Shown piece after piece: positions 37,053 through 49,131 of a stretch of DNA of 64,000 bases. The stretch spans positions 62,001 through 126,000 of the forward strand of contig NW_026516684.1 in the NCBI RefSeq assembly GCF_025766255.1, written 5' to 3'. Under the pieces are notes generated by a model, which saw only the letters and a list, made by a program, of their open reading frames with translations, was not told where the DNA came from and ran no database searches. How positions within the stretch are numbered: position 1 is the first letter of the stretch; every line of letters starts with the position of its first letter. Position numbers and translations under genes: made by a program. The stretch comes from Zychaea mexicana. Taxonomy: Eukaryota > Mucoromycota > Mucoromycetes > Mucorales > Lichtheimiaceae.

Positions 37053-39462
37053 TTACCACTTGTTCTTTCCTTTCTTCTTTTTCTTCTTATTGGATTGTCC
37101 GGAACTTTTGGCCGGTGAAGCCGGCTTGGCAGTCTCTGGCTTGGCATCGGCTTGAGCCGTGTCATCATCGTCCTTGTTGTCCTCAGATGATGCCTTTGCA
37201 CTACCACCGCCACCAATATTAGCACTGCCTGTGGTTCCAATACCGCCACCAGCCACGTAAGACCCTTGAGGTCCTTTACCCGCCGCCTTTTTATTCTTGC
37301 CCTTGGCTCTGTACGTAGATCGTTCGCGAGCTGGCAGCCATCTTTCTGGATCAGGCGTGCTGTTTTCATTGCAGTTCTTTGGCAGCAATGGCTTTCTCTT
37401 CTTTTTTGTCTTTGGCTTCACCGTTTTACGTGGACTATGATGTTTCGTTAGATCCCATGCAGAGGAGTCCTTGTTCTTGCGTATCTCACCCCCAATTTAC
37501 CTATCACTCGTGTATTTTTTCACATAGCCACGTTTCACGCCAGGCACCGAACGTTCTAATGCAGGGATATCCAAGTGATCCAATGCAATAGCAGGCAGCG
37601 CATTGCCGTATTGTTCTGCCTTTGTTGGATCCACCTCAATATAAGCAGAAATCAAGCCAGCAATCGCTTGTGCATCCGTCGGGTCCGCCTTGACCAATGC
37701 TTCAAAATCAGAGACAGCCTCACTGTATCGACCTGTTTGGAGCTTGAATGCAGCAGTCTGCTTCATGATCGATGTCGAGGGTGCCTGGGAAACAAACGCC
37801 TTGTCCTTCTTCCAATAAGCCGATGCCTGATCCAAAGTCTCCATCGCTTTATCCGATTGGCCCGTCTGTTCATACAACCAGACAAGCAATGCAATCACTG
37901 CGGGCTGATAATACTCTTTCTTGTTCTTTTCGTCGTCAATCACAGACAAGTACGATTGGAGTGTCGCTAGTGCAGCAGCGGGGCGCGATTGCAACAGTTG
38001 CACTTGGATCGTCGCGAATCGCAACGCCAGCGATTTCGGGTTCTTTTCTGCATATTTTTTCAACTCGTCCACGGCTGCTTCGGCTTTGTGTTGTTGGTAT
38101 GTCGCTGCTGCCAATACAAGGTACAGTGTCTCGTTCTCGGGGTACTTTTGGATCAAGCGTTGGGCGGAATCTCTGCACGCGTCGTACTTGTTCGTGTATA
38201 ATTGGAGCAGGGATTCGTTCATGGATATCACCCGCTTCTGGTATCGTTTCAAACGAGCATCCACTTCCTTTCCGGTAGCAGTTTTGAGCTTTTTGGCAGC
38301 ATCTTGAAGATCCTTCTTTTGATGGATCGCTACCACGTTGTTGTTTACAATGGCCTTGACGCTAGCATCGCTGACGCTAATTCACATTGATAGACATAAT
38401 GTCAGTTTACGTTCTAACCTGAAAACACCAAATCACCTTGCCTATCTCTCTCTGTTTCTGTTTGTTTGTTTTTTTTTCAAACAAGAGTGAGAACACAAAA
38501 AGGGTTTATAAACATTACCCAGAATCAATCACGGATTGATAGATCTCCATGGCGTCCTTGACGCGTCCTTGTCGCTGATACGTGTAAGCCAATTGGGTAG
38601 CAATCACAGCCAATTCCTCGTCAATTTCTTCTTGAGGCATGTCTGCTTCCGTCAATCGATCATGACACACCTCTTTTACACTCGTTCTTTTAGTATATCC
38701 TTCGCGCACACTCGTCAGTAGCAAAAAAACCCCCCGTTCATTAAAAACTTACTTCGTGCTGCTTCAAGCTGTTTGCGAGCTTCATCCAATTGTCCACGTG
38801 CCAAATGCAACGACGCAGCATTGTATGCAACTTCGTATTGCGATGATTCGATGACCGTGTTTTCCGTTGACTTTTCACAATAAGCCAAGCCCATCTTGGC
38901 TGCCAACAGATTGACTTGAATTTCATCATAAATGTGATCGGTCTTGTTGGTCTTGTCGAGCAACTGTTGATACGCTTGGATCGCTTCCTTGTAATTATCT
39001 TGAGCGTACAGCTAAAACAAAATTACATAATTTGCATAACACCCTTTAAGTATTAACTCTACATGGGGGGGGGAGGGCATATCTTTTTGCTTTCTTTCTT
39101 CTTAGTACCAGTTGTGCCTCCAAAAACAAAAGACTCTGATCAGGTTGCTGCTGCTGCTTTTGCTTGAGTTCTTTTAACAATTCCATGGCAGGCTGTAACT
39201 GGTTGGTGCGATAATAACAATAAATCTTTTCAATGGCCAAATTGTCGTCGTCTTTGAATTTACGCGCAATAAGCGACAGCGCGTTCGTGTACTGCCCGAG
39301 ACGGATTAATGTCACCACTTTGCATTGCAGGGCGAGCTTGTTGTTGGCATCCAGTTTGATAATCTGGTCGCATAGTTCCAAGCTGCGTTCATCTTGTCCC
39401 GATTGAGATGTCTTTTGAAGTTGGTTGAACAGGCTCGACACTTGATCGCTCAATGACGCCAT
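37053..39462 (-). CDS. SRP72: Signal recognition particle subunit SRP72
   Basis: Protein of the signal recognition particle, which targets ribosomes with nascent secretory chains to the ER; SRP72 binds SRP RNA with SRP68. Exons: 39462-39109, 39011-38753, 38672-38519, 38376-37501, 37434-37053; 556 codons plus stop. TPR-like helical repeats fill residues about 1-425 (e.g. RSLELCDQIIKLDANNKLAL, ALYLV-type hairpins, RYSEAVSDFEALVKADPTDA). The RNA-binding region follows: a basic KPKTKKKRKPLLPKN stretch and the signature PDPERWLP (about 457-464), then a Gly/Ala/Asp-rich linker and a Lys-rich tail ending GKNKW. The exon 3 acceptor (AAAAG at 38673) was chosen to keep phase. It shares a 206-bp spacer with the divergent DPB4 gene. 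Confidence 0.95.
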
Positions 39463-39668
39463 GGAGTTAACTCTACGTGTGTGTGTGTGTGTGTGTGTGT
39501 GTGGAAAGAGAGCCAAAGAGTAGTTGGACAGCAAAAGAAAGCGGGGGCCAGAATATTAGTGACCATCCCAGGTTGCGGCGTTAAAATCACTTTAGCTCTC
39601 TTGAGAATAGACACGTCTTTGCTCTCTCTCTCTCTCTTTATTATAACGCGCTCGTGAAATAAAATAAA
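39463..39668. promoter_or_regulatory. Bidirectional promoter region SRP72/DPB4
   Basis: 206 bp separate the two divergent start codons. It contains a (GT)n run (about 39477-39502) near SRP72 and a CT-rich run plus TATTATAA near DPB4 (about 39625-39645). Its role as a shared promoter is inferred from position. Confidence 0.5.
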
Positions 39669-40488
39669 ATGGCATCGATTGAAGATAACGAACTTCCAAA
39701 AGCCAACATCTCTAGAGTATTAAAGAATGCTGTAAGTCTCTCTCTCTCTCTCTCTGTGTGTGTGAATGTAACAGTGAACTCACACACAATACTATTTACG
39801 ATTCTTTCCCTTTATAGCTTCCACCAGGAACAGCTTTACAAAAAGAAGCAAAAGTTGCGGTCAGTAAAGCAGCAACCGTATTTATCAACTACTTGAGTAC
39901 CGTGTAAGCTTTTATCTTTTCCCTTTTTTTTATGGACGTTACTGAAAAAGGGGGGGACAATGACCTGATTTTTTTCTATATAGTGCAAACGACACTGCCA
40001 AATCAGCAAATCACAAAACGATCAGTGCACCTGATGTGTTCAAGGCAATGGAAGTGTTAGAGTTTGAAGACTTGATACCATCGTTACGCGAATCATTTGC
40101 GGGTTAGTGTACCCACTTTTTTCAAATGATTATAATCAATAATGGGGCAGTAACTGATAATTCCCGTTGTCCCCACATAGCTTTCCAGCAATTACAGTCG
40201 GATAAAAAGCAAAAGAAGAAAGAGAAAAAGGCAGAGGACGAGAATGAAGATAAAGCAACATATACAGCAACACCTGACGACGCTACACGAGGCACAAAGC
40301 GAAGTGCTGCGGCGGATGAGGATGATGATGATGATGAGGAGGAGGAGGACGAAGACGATGGAACGCCGGAACCAAAGAAACAAAAGGCGGATGAAGAGGA
40401 CGAAGAGGACGATGATGGAGATGAGAAAATGGTAGATACTGATGATTCACCCATCGACAAGAGCAGAGAAGGCACCTCTGAAGACTGA
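39669..40488 (+). CDS. DPB4: DNA polymerase epsilon subunit Dpb4/POLE3 (histone fold)
   Basis: Small histone-fold protein of the POLE3/CHRAC17/Dpb4 type, a non-catalytic subunit of DNA polymerase epsilon and of ISWI-type chromatin remodelling complexes. Exons: 39669-39731, 39818-39903, 39984-40102, 40181-40488; 191 codons plus stop. The fold occupies residues about 8-85: [35 protein letters not shown], then [20 protein letters not shown]. These fit the NF-YB-like consensus. The C-terminal third is a Lys-rich then Asp/Glu-rich tail, as in POLE3 orthologues. Only four short exons. Confidence 0.93.
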
Positions 40489-40875
40489 AAAGTACTATAA
40501 CGCACAACAATAACATCAACACATTCAACCATCCACCCACCCTTCAGTAGCATACACACAGCATTTCAATTACTAAATTCTTTTTTTTTAAAAATCGACT
40601 TTACGACTCTCGACATGTACATACATGCAACAACAACTTCTGGTGGAGAGAAGAGGGGAGGTATGATGATGGATTAGAATACAAAAGAGAAAAAAAAAAG
40701 GATGCTAGCTTTTTTATTACCAATCTTTTTCAAGATTGGATGTGTGATTTTTTTAGGGCTATACTAACTTGATGTTTCTGTTGTAGTAGTTGAGGTATAT
40801 AAGCAATGTGAATTTTATGTGTGTGTTGGTAATATTACTATATGGTTTTAAAAAAGTGGGGTTGTCTTTTTTTTT
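40489..40875. other. Convergent 3' spacer
   Basis: 387 bp between the 3' ends of DPB4 and the C2H2 gene. It is T/A-rich (runs near 40580, 40690 and 40870) and presumably carries both polyadenylation regions. No gene seen. Confidence 0.6.
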
Positions 40876-41862
40876 TTATGCAAATTCTCTACTAGCAGGA
40901 GCAATAGGCACAACGCCGATCCTCTGTGCTCGCTTTTTGCATGGCTTCTCCAAGCCGATGCGGTGGACACGCATGTGCCGTCGCATGTTGCTCTGAACAC
41001 TAAACCGACGACCACAGCCTGGCTCTGGACAATCAAAAGGCTTTTCGCCCGTATGTGAATAAATGTGGATCCGCAACGACGATGGACGTGAGAATCCCTT
41101 GCTACAGTAGGCGCACTTGTATTTGGTTGCTGTTGCAGTAGATGATGTTGCGTTGTTGCTGTGGTTCGGCATAGCGCTCATTGCAGTCGGTGTATTGACT
41201 TCTTCGTCTCGAGATCCTTCGCTTTCGTAATCTTCAGCGGTGGGAGAGATGCAGCTGGTGGAAGCAGTAGTGGATGTGGATGTGGAGGCGTCCAATGGTG
41301 GGATAGGAGGAAACGACGATCCAGAGGTCGACGGGGATGATGATAGTGGAGGATGTTGGGCCATCAATTCGGCTGCGTTGGTGGATATAGCACGTCTATG
41401 TTGATGAGGGTGAAAAGGGTGGCTGCCAATGGGGTTGAAACGATGAGGATGAAGGCTGTGATGATGGTGGTGGTGGTGATGGTGATGAGAAAAAGAAAAA
41501 GCCAAGGGTGGATGTGCTGGTGTAGGTAAGCGATGTGTGTAGTCGGATAATGAACGCGAGTGCGATATTCTTGAGGGCTTCCGTGGGTCGAGCGGTGTGT
41601 ACGTGTCGGGGTATGCATAGAGCGCACTAGTGCTACTACTACTGTCATATTCTGAAGACAGGTTCCGACGGTGGCCTCCTATTGCTGTAGGTCGGTCTAT
41701 AGTAAAACAACAATCCAGGCAAAGCGAGTCAGCGCGAGTTTCTCAAAAGCAACAAAGAAGAAGGTGGCACTCGACGCTAAATCTCAAACTCGTGTGTGTA
41801 CCTGGCATAGGGCTCATTCCTTCGAGAATCGCTTTCAGTGGCGGCAGTTGAGGTTTTTCCAT
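40876..41862 (-). CDS. C2H2 zinc-finger transcription factor
   Basis: Two exons, 41862-41802 and 41696-40876 (293 codons plus stop). Two adjacent C2H2 fingers near the C terminus: Cys215-x2-Cys218...His231-x3-His235, linked by TGEKPF to Cys243-x4-Cys248...His261-x3-His265. The second finger has the [21 protein letters not shown] style common in fungal regulators. A basic segment (KPCKKRAQR) follows. The N-terminal region is low complexity with a 10-residue His run (about 91-100) and Ser/Thr/Pro-rich stretches. Probably a nuclear DNA-binding regulator; targets unknown. Confidence 0.88.
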
Positions 41863-41893
41863 TCTGTAATATGTGTGTGTGTGTGTTTGAGAG

Positions 41894-41936
<43 letters not shown>

Positions 41937-44789
41937 TGAGAGAGTAAAACAAAGAAAGGTGTTGCGAGGTTTTTTTTATTTTGCAAGCTGTATTTATCAA
42001 CAGCACTCCTGACACAAAAAGGGCTCTGATGATCGTCCAGGCCCCAATTATGCACGCATCTAAAAAGGGGGGGGGGAGTGGGGAGTGGAAACAAGGGCTC
42101 TCTCTCTCTCTCTCTGGTATTAAACACTCTCCCCTACTGCACATTCATCAGGCTGCGCGTGGGTACGATGATCGTCGTTGCTCCCCACTCTTTTAGTGAG
42201 AAACTCGTGTGAGCTATCGTCCGTATGAGCAGGCCTTCTCCATCAGAGGTTGCTCTTTGTTCTGCTGATAGCCTCCACAACGTATGAAGCTACTGCATTG
42301 TTTGAGCACTTGTCATTTTCCATATGTGGCACGCCTCCGCAGGGCTTGTTGGATAAGAGTGACATCAGGCTGAAGTGTGTAGTACATGCAGTATAGAGTA
42401 TAGTACATCTAGGACCACTGTTGTTGTATATAAACTAACATTCGGAGTTGTGGTTTATTTTCCCTATGCTGCTATCGTATGCACTAAAACTCTACTCATG
42501 CTAACATTCCCGCAGGTTCTCGGAAGGACTCTCTGGTTGTTATAGTAGTAGTAGTAGTCAGTAGTTAGTAGTAGTGAGACAAAGGCATTCTCGTTTTGTT
42601 GATCGCCGATCTTGTGTGCACGTTTGCACTGCAACTAACTCCGGTCTGTGTTCAGTTGTTAGGTTGCAGTATGCATCCGCCGAAAACTAAATACATGGCT
42701 CAGGTAGAATATGTCCTTTCCATTGAGAGTGTGTATAGCTTAATTCCGCCGCTATGACGACTCGCTGCTGATCGATGGGATGTAGGGATGATCATCATCT
42801 TGTTTCCCCCATCACAGAGTGATCAAAAAACGCCTTTTTTGACCCAGAGAGATACCAAACCAAACATCAGGTGACAGTTTCAATCGGGTTGGTTGGTGGG
42901 TTGGTGATGAGCCTGCTGACCTGGCGGGGATCCGGCAGGCTTGCATATCGCCGATCCTTAACAACGATCTGCTGCTTGCTTTGATTGGGTCCCTTGGTGA
43001 TCTGAGCATCGCCTTTAGTGATCAACCTATTATCCGTTTTAGTGTAATGAATCGCTTCTTCTCCCCTTTAAACTCCCTTCTTTCCACACTCCCCTTCCCT
43101 CACTCGTTACGCGCTAACCGATCACAAGATATATTAATAGACGATCTTCAACGCTTCCCACAGTTTTTTTGCGGATAAAAATCATTTCCCTGATTTCTTG
43201 TTGATGCGTGTCATGCATTGGGTCCCTCTACACAGAGACAACAGCAAGTCAATTACTTTCCTGCAGTCATGTCGATCAAAAACCATAGATACAGCAAGGG
43301 ACTGCTTGTGACAATTACGGAGATAGGGTGTGGCAGTCTGTTATATAAAAGAAATGATCAACAGCAACGTTTTTTACAGGGGCCGAAAAAGGGAGAGGAA
43401 GTAAGTGAAAGGGCGCATGCGTGTGTTGTGTGTGGGGAAGCTCTTTTTTTTTCCCCTCCAGTCATCGTGTATACCCTTGAAAATGACGCCTACCTACATA
43501 GTGCCGCATTACACTACTTCGTCGTTGATCGCTGTACCCTGCAGTGGTATCTGCATAACCCTCGAGGCTCATCGATCACCTTTCATTATTGTATTGACTA
43601 TTCATCGCTACATGTGTGTATCTTCAATCTTGACATTGTCATGGATCCTTTTAATATATCATGTACTGTTCATCCTCGTGGAGCTAATGTAATATGCAAC
43701 ACGAAATATTACGTATGATACATGCCTAGAAAACAATGACGCCGTCGCTCTGTTCCAAGATAAGCCCCTCCTCGCTCCCTCTAATAGCGTCAAATAGATC
43801 GAATGACGGAACAACAAACATACAGATGAAAGGCATGCCACACTTGTCCTCATTCGGTTCCTTTATTGTGATAAATATTATGTAATACCCTCCTCATCCC
43901 TTTCCTCATATTCTTCGTCTTTTCCGCTGTTACTGTAATACATGGCGTACAATCACTAAACAATAATTCTTTCTATTTGGTGCGATAACGTTTTGTGTTG
44001 AAAGCTGGTGGGGCCGTATGACACTTTCAACCCTCTCGTCTTATCGAGATTTACTTCATGTTTTCTTTATCCGTAAACGTTTTTACACGTGGGGTCCCCA
44101 CCCCCTACTCTGTAGAACATCCACACAGTTTACCAAATTGGGAAGACCGATAGAAGATTTATCTGAGTCTTTGAGACACCATGGTTAATAACACTTTTGT
44201 ACTGAAAACATTTACCCGTAAAAGACACTTTCATCGTTAACACTAGCAATCAATGCGACCCATCACAACACCAACCAAATCATTCATAGCAAATTCGACA
44301 GGATAGTGTATCATGGAAACGAATCCCAAAAAGGCTCGAAAACTCCACGGTCATTACGACGTCATGACGACGTCTGGAACTCTTGGTCTTCATCAACCGT
44401 AAAGTATCCCTCATTTCCAACGAGCAACCCCTACTCAAGTGCACAAAAAGAAGCTTCGCACGTTGCCAGCCAGCAAGGAAAGCCAACGGATTGACCGCAC
44501 CCCCCCCCCCAGAATGCCGCCCACTATTGCTCGCCCACAATGCCAAATTTGACGACGACGACGACTCCCTCGACACACAGAGTTAAAGCAGCAGCTCGAA
44601 ACATACTTTAGCAAAATACAACTCAACTTCGCTTCCAATACCAAGCCCACCCCATTCACGACACCACTACTGCGATTGCCCCCCTGAGAACATCAGTCAT
44701 GCTACCATGCGTACCATGAATCATAAAGTACTCCGCAGCTCAGCAAATTAGCAACACCGCAGCAGGAGGTACAGAACTGCTAATGCCCA
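41863..44789. other. Intergenic, no supported gene
   Basis: Contains a (GA)n run (41897-41931) in the 5' flank of the zinc-finger gene and AGT-triplet repeats near 42545. An unsupported 149-codon frame (43269-43718) matches no family. Plus-strand frames at 44310-44760 look faintly coding but are broken. The region borders the LINE remnants. Confidence 0.45.
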
Positions 44790-45140
44790 GCTGAGTGACC
44801 TAGTGAACGCGTCGAGTCCAGCGAGGCGGCCCCGGTGGGCCGCGAAAATGATGCCCCCAGGTATTTGAGGGTTCCAGAAAAAAGGGTGCAGGAAAGCTTT
44901 GTTGTAAAGGAAAGAGAGGACCACCTCGACGTAGATCCAAAAAGTTGACGAAAGGGTTCAGAGAGCCAGCCCATTAACCGAGATAGAGATGGAAGTAGAA
45001 AAGAATACGTAAGACTATATTGAATGAGTAAAAGAGGAGGGAAATCCAAATCTTGCCATAACCCTGCCGTAGATAAAATGGATGGATGCGATCATATGCC
45101 TTTTCCTGATTTAGCAAAACGCAAACAAACAGGATATTCG
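44790..45140 (-). pseudogene. LINE reverse-transcriptase remnant A
   Basis: Decayed non-LTR retrotransposon RT. Reading the minus strand from 45140 down, with frame changes: a K-A-Y-D-R-I-H-P block (about 45110-45080), then SISVNG and GWLSEPFRQ, then a G-P-L-S..LYN-K-AFLHPF segment. Order and spacing match RT domains, but the RQGDPLSP motif is lost and frameshifts are present. It lies next to remnant B, which repeats the same domain, so two different insertions are involved. Confidence 0.7.
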
Positions 45141-45233
45141 ATGCCACGTGACGCTCATGATGTTTTGCAGTTTAATTTTACCAGCATATAGGCCAACTCT
45201 ATAAGAGCCTTTCAATTGATGCTCTCGACTTCG

Positions 45234-45258
45234 TGTGTGTGTGTGTGTGTGTGTGTGT
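45234..45258. repeat. (GT)n microsatellite
   Basis: About twelve GT units between the two LINE remnants. Confidence 0.9.
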
Positions 45259-45279
45259 TTGATTATATAGAATGCAAAT

Positions 45280-45860
45280 AAAATGGTATCGATCTGCCGC
45301 ATATGCGTTTGTATTACCTGCATCGCCGGCAATTAGAAAAAACCCGCGATCTCTTGCTCGCATTAAACCGTTTCTCTTTCTTTTGCCGCTGATACTCTAC
45401 CGCTTTCACTCAGAACTCATCATTAGAACGACAAAATTGCCAAAGTTCGTGCGTCCAGGCGATGCTTTACAATGCATTTACAGTTACAGAACGTGACATG
45501 TCGCTCTGCTGTACACCGTGTCGTTGCTGGAAAGGACGTGTCAGATGACCGTTGACGTTGATCCGGATGCGTGTGTCGAAGAAAAGAGCTTGAATGCAGT
45601 GGATGACAGAAGCAGCAGGAAATCCAAAGCGTTCGAGTGCTTTGACGAGATACTGCGGATGAACACGATCATAAGCTTTTTTTATGATCTAGAAGGAGAC
45701 CAATAGCTGACGATGACGTTTTTGGGGCAGCGTGTTCTATAATGAGTTGAGCAGCTAATCCGTTTTCGGCAATGAAACGATCTGGGAGAAAACCAGTTTG
45801 TTGACGGTTGATGACCAAGTCGGCGGCATTGACAATTCGCTTATTGGTAGGCAAATATAA
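45280..45860 (-). pseudogene. LINE reverse-transcriptase remnant B
   Basis: Second RT remnant, better preserved. From 45860 down the frame reads NRQQTGFLPDRFI..NG (an RT block), then LLLDHKKAYDRVHPQYL, RFGFPAASVIHCIQALFFDT, RIRINVNGHLTRPFQQ, then GVQQSD in place of GVRQGD. Farther down, AYAAD near 45290 may be the decayed AYADD active site. The frame is broken by stops, so it is inactive. Confidence 0.8.
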
Positions 45861-46880
45861 TTTGACCCACAGTCAGTCACCTACAAAGAAAACACCTACT
45901 CTCATTCCCTTGTTATGGCAAATCACATATAAAAAAAGCGAAAAAGAGCACCCTGCGATGCAGCTTGGTTTCTTACATAATGCTGATTCTCTCTCTTTTT
46001 GAAATCATTTGCTCGTCACTTTGACTTGTACGATCGTCATTACTGCCATAGTCGTTACCAAAGTATTCTTGAAAAGTACTTTGAACAAGTTGCCAAGGAT
46101 AGACTGTTAGCCGAATTCAAGCACTGGAAATCGTCTGTGGACAGTACTGATTTCTGGAAGAAACAAACCTGGTCAAAGGTGACCTCAGATGCCATACTTC
46201 ATGGTTGGCTCTTGTGGATGAAAATGCTGTGGAAGAAATACCTCACATTGACCGCAGCAGCAGCGGCCCTACTTCAACTACCACTACCACCTCTGATGCA
46301 AGCAACTGTGACTCCTCTTCAAGTGAAACTATCTCTCTGTGGATAGCTCACAATATCAGCGTCACCGATCTCTTTCAAACATACCAGCAACAGATCTCCC
46401 CTGCCGACTCGAAATTCAAGATCAAAACTGACTTGCAAGAGATAATGGCTCTTTCCGACATTCTTTTTCTGGCACCCGATGAACACAGCACACTCAAGTC
46501 TCAAGTATTTGGCGAAGAGACATTACATTCTCTATGTGACCATGTCCTCGATGGTTTGATGAGAACGACCGACTCTACAGAGGACAACGAGTTCACAGAC
46601 GAAGAGTTTATGACCATTATGCGAACTATAATTGGAATGGATGCTAAGACGAAATCAACAAGGGAAGCAAAGCTGGATCTTTTATCACTCTCTGCTCACA
46701 TAACTAGAAACAAAGCCAGTAATGTAGAAGGAATCACTAATCTGTAAGTTGTAATATAAACGTCATAATAGGTTGTATAGGCCTATCCTGGAGCCATAAG
46801 GATAGCAGGGATAGGATCACTCAGTCCTGTTTTCCCTCTTTGATCATTGATACCTGGATGGATGCTCCTCTTTCAACTAA

Positions 46881-46985
46881 GGAGGTCAAACTCTAGTTGC
46901 TATTTTTAATGTAAACAAAGACTTGAGATTTATTTAGGGGTTGAGAATTATTCTGGTGGTTGAGACTTTTTTTACTAAATTTTAT
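46881..46985 (+). repeat. AT-rich module copy 1 (GGAGGTCAAAC family)
   Basis: Starts GGAGGTCAAACTCTAG and continues with AAACAAAGACTTGAGATTTA. It is about 80% like 47937-48040 by eye. Confidence 0.7.
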
Positions 46986-47936
46986 ATCATTAATATAAAA
47001 ATTGAATTTTCATTTTATGAAAGAAATACTAAAACAAATCTAAGAACAATATGGTCACACTAAATAATTTTCTACCTATTAACTATATTACTTTATGCAC
47101 AAATCTATGCAAAGAAATTGAATCTTTTATATATGAAGAATTCATTTATTTTATATAAAAAAACATTATTGAAAAAATAACAAAACAAATTCAAAAAAAA
47201 CTAAAACATTATTTTCAGGTAATTATTTCCTTACCTATCAATGAAATAATGATTACTGTACTCATATATATAAAAGGGGGAAAAAAGAAAGAAATTTCTG
47301 CTGTAGGAAAATTTGAATAAATATTAATAATAATAATAAACCAGATCTTCTATATACAAAATATAGTAAGTTACATATTCCAAAAAAGAAAAAACAAAAC
47401 AAAATTTCAGTAAAAATTGATTTAAAAGGTGAAAATGAATCATATAAGGTTCAATAAAATGATAATGTTTCATTAGATAAACCCTTCAATAAAAATAAAA
47501 AGAAGAAAAAGTATAAGATTAAAATTATTTGCGGAAATCCTTCTATATTATATTTCTCTACTATCCTTCCATAAATAAAGAAATAAAAGATTATATTAAT
47601 TATTAATATGTATATATATATATATATATATAGGTAGATTATCTCATTTTATATATTAATTTAAATAATTATACATTTATTCTTCAAATTACTTATTTCT
47701 ATTTATTATATCTCACTATATATATAATTTAAAATATTACTTATATTATTAAAAACAATCTTTCCAGTACTTATGAGTACCTATAGTTTTTTACTTAAGA
47801 AAATATAAACATAATATATAACCATAAAATTATTTGCTTTTATTTATTATAATGTGAAAATCTTATACTTTTTTAAAATTCTAATATAAATTCTCAAACA
47901 TCAGTATAATGATTAAACTTCTGTTCCAATGTTCCA

Positions 47937-48040
47937 GGAGGTCAAACCCTAGCTGCTGTTTTTTATATAAACAAGGACTTGAGATTTAATCTAGGTTTAA
48001 AATTTATTCTAGTAGCTAAAATTTTTTTTCTTTCTATATT
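47937..48040 (+). repeat. AT-rich module copy 2 (GGAGGTCAAAC family)
   Basis: Partner of 46881-46985: GGAGGTCAAACCCTAG, then AAACAAGGACTTGAGATTTA. Downstream markers CCTATTAACTATAT and TATATATAAAAG also recur (47072/47262 and 48579/48766), so the duplicated unit is larger than this core. Confidence 0.7.
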
Positions 48041-48212
48041 TCTATGAGAGATCTATTTTTATTTATATATGTCAAAAGTAATTATATATAATATTGATTT
48101 CTATAGTCTGACTTTGAAATGCATATTAAAAAAGTTAATTTTAGAAAGAAAATTGAGTTTTTTTCTTATAATAAAATATAATTTGAAGAAATATAAATAC
48201 AATGGTTGCTAT

Positions 48213-48564
48213 GGGGGTTAATCCTTAACAATAAATTAAAAAAGGGATAATATTTATATATAAATAATTGTCTTAAAATATATAGGAAAAAATAAAAAAT
48301 TAGATTATAATTTTTTTATTTTTGAAACTTTTAACTTTTTTTTTAATTTTTTAAAAGGTTTAGGTTTTGTATAAACTTTTTTAAACTGTTTAAACTTTAA
48401 TATTCTTAATGTTTAATCTTTAATTTAAAAAGTAGCGGAGTGGTAGTGAGCATAGCCTCCTCTAAGCAAGGAATACTTGGACGCAGCTTAGCTTGACAGT
48501 GAAAGGAATAACTAAAATTAATTTACTGTTTATAGTAAAATTAATTGTTATGGATTGAACCTCT
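48213..48564 (+). repeat. Dispersed module with tRNA-like (Pol III) box A, copy 1
   Basis: Begins GGGGGTTAATCCTTAACAAT and ends ATGGATTGAACCTCT. Inside, TAGCGGAGTGGTAG (from 48433) fits the tRNA box A consensus TRGCNNAGYNGG. The box B region is poorly preserved. SINE-like by architecture; no full tRNA can be folded with confidence. Confidence 0.6.
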
Positions 48565-48872
48565 ATAAATGAATTCTTACCTATTAACTATATCAACATA
48601 GAAAACAATTTATGTCAGAATTTAACTATATTTATGCAGTCAGAACTTGATCATTTTATGGGAAAAAATATACCTGAAAAAATAATAAAAAAATAACAAA
48701 GAAAACAAATGATCTATTTTCTGAAAATCGTTTTCTTTATTTATCTATAAACAATAATTTTTGTACCTATATATATAAAAGAGGGAAAAAGCAAGGAATG
48801 TTTTGTAGGAAAAAAATGAAAAACAAACTTAGATCGAAAAAAACTAGATTATTTTTGCTGTAAACATAGTAA

Positions 48873-49131
48873 GGGGGTTAATCCTTAACAATAAATTAAA
48901 AAAGGTTTAATCAATTAAAGATATATCATTGTTTAAACATAAACTTTAATATTCTTAATATTTAATCTTTAATTTGAAAAGTAGCGGAGCGGTAGTGAGC
49001 ATACCCCCTCTAGGCTAGAACTTTAGTTCGACGCCTGGAGTGAATGAAATGAACGGAGCTTGATGGTGAAAGGAATAACTAAAATTAATTTACTGTTTAT
49101 AGTAAAATTAATTGTTATGGATTGAGCCTCT
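48873..49131 (+). repeat. Dispersed module with tRNA-like boxes A and B, copy 2
   Basis: Same ends as copy 1 but ~95 bp shorter inside. Box A-like TAGCGGAGCGGTAG starts at 48982. A box B-like GTTCGACGCC lies at 49026-49035, about 44 nt later as in tRNA genes, and CTTTAG...CTGGAG can pair around it. A tRNA-derived SINE is the simplest reading. Confidence 0.6.

Noticed and set aside
40122..40559. Serine-rich minus-strand frame opposite DPB4
   Set aside because: Antisense of the Asp/Glu-rich DPB4 tail.
43269..43718. 149-codon plus-strand frame with CVVCGE
   Set aside because: No recognisable domain, no splice context, and the composition matches noncoding neighbours; probably chance.
48425..48565. 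True tRNA gene
   Set aside because: Box motifs are present, but a full cloverleaf with acceptor and anticodon stems cannot be drawn.
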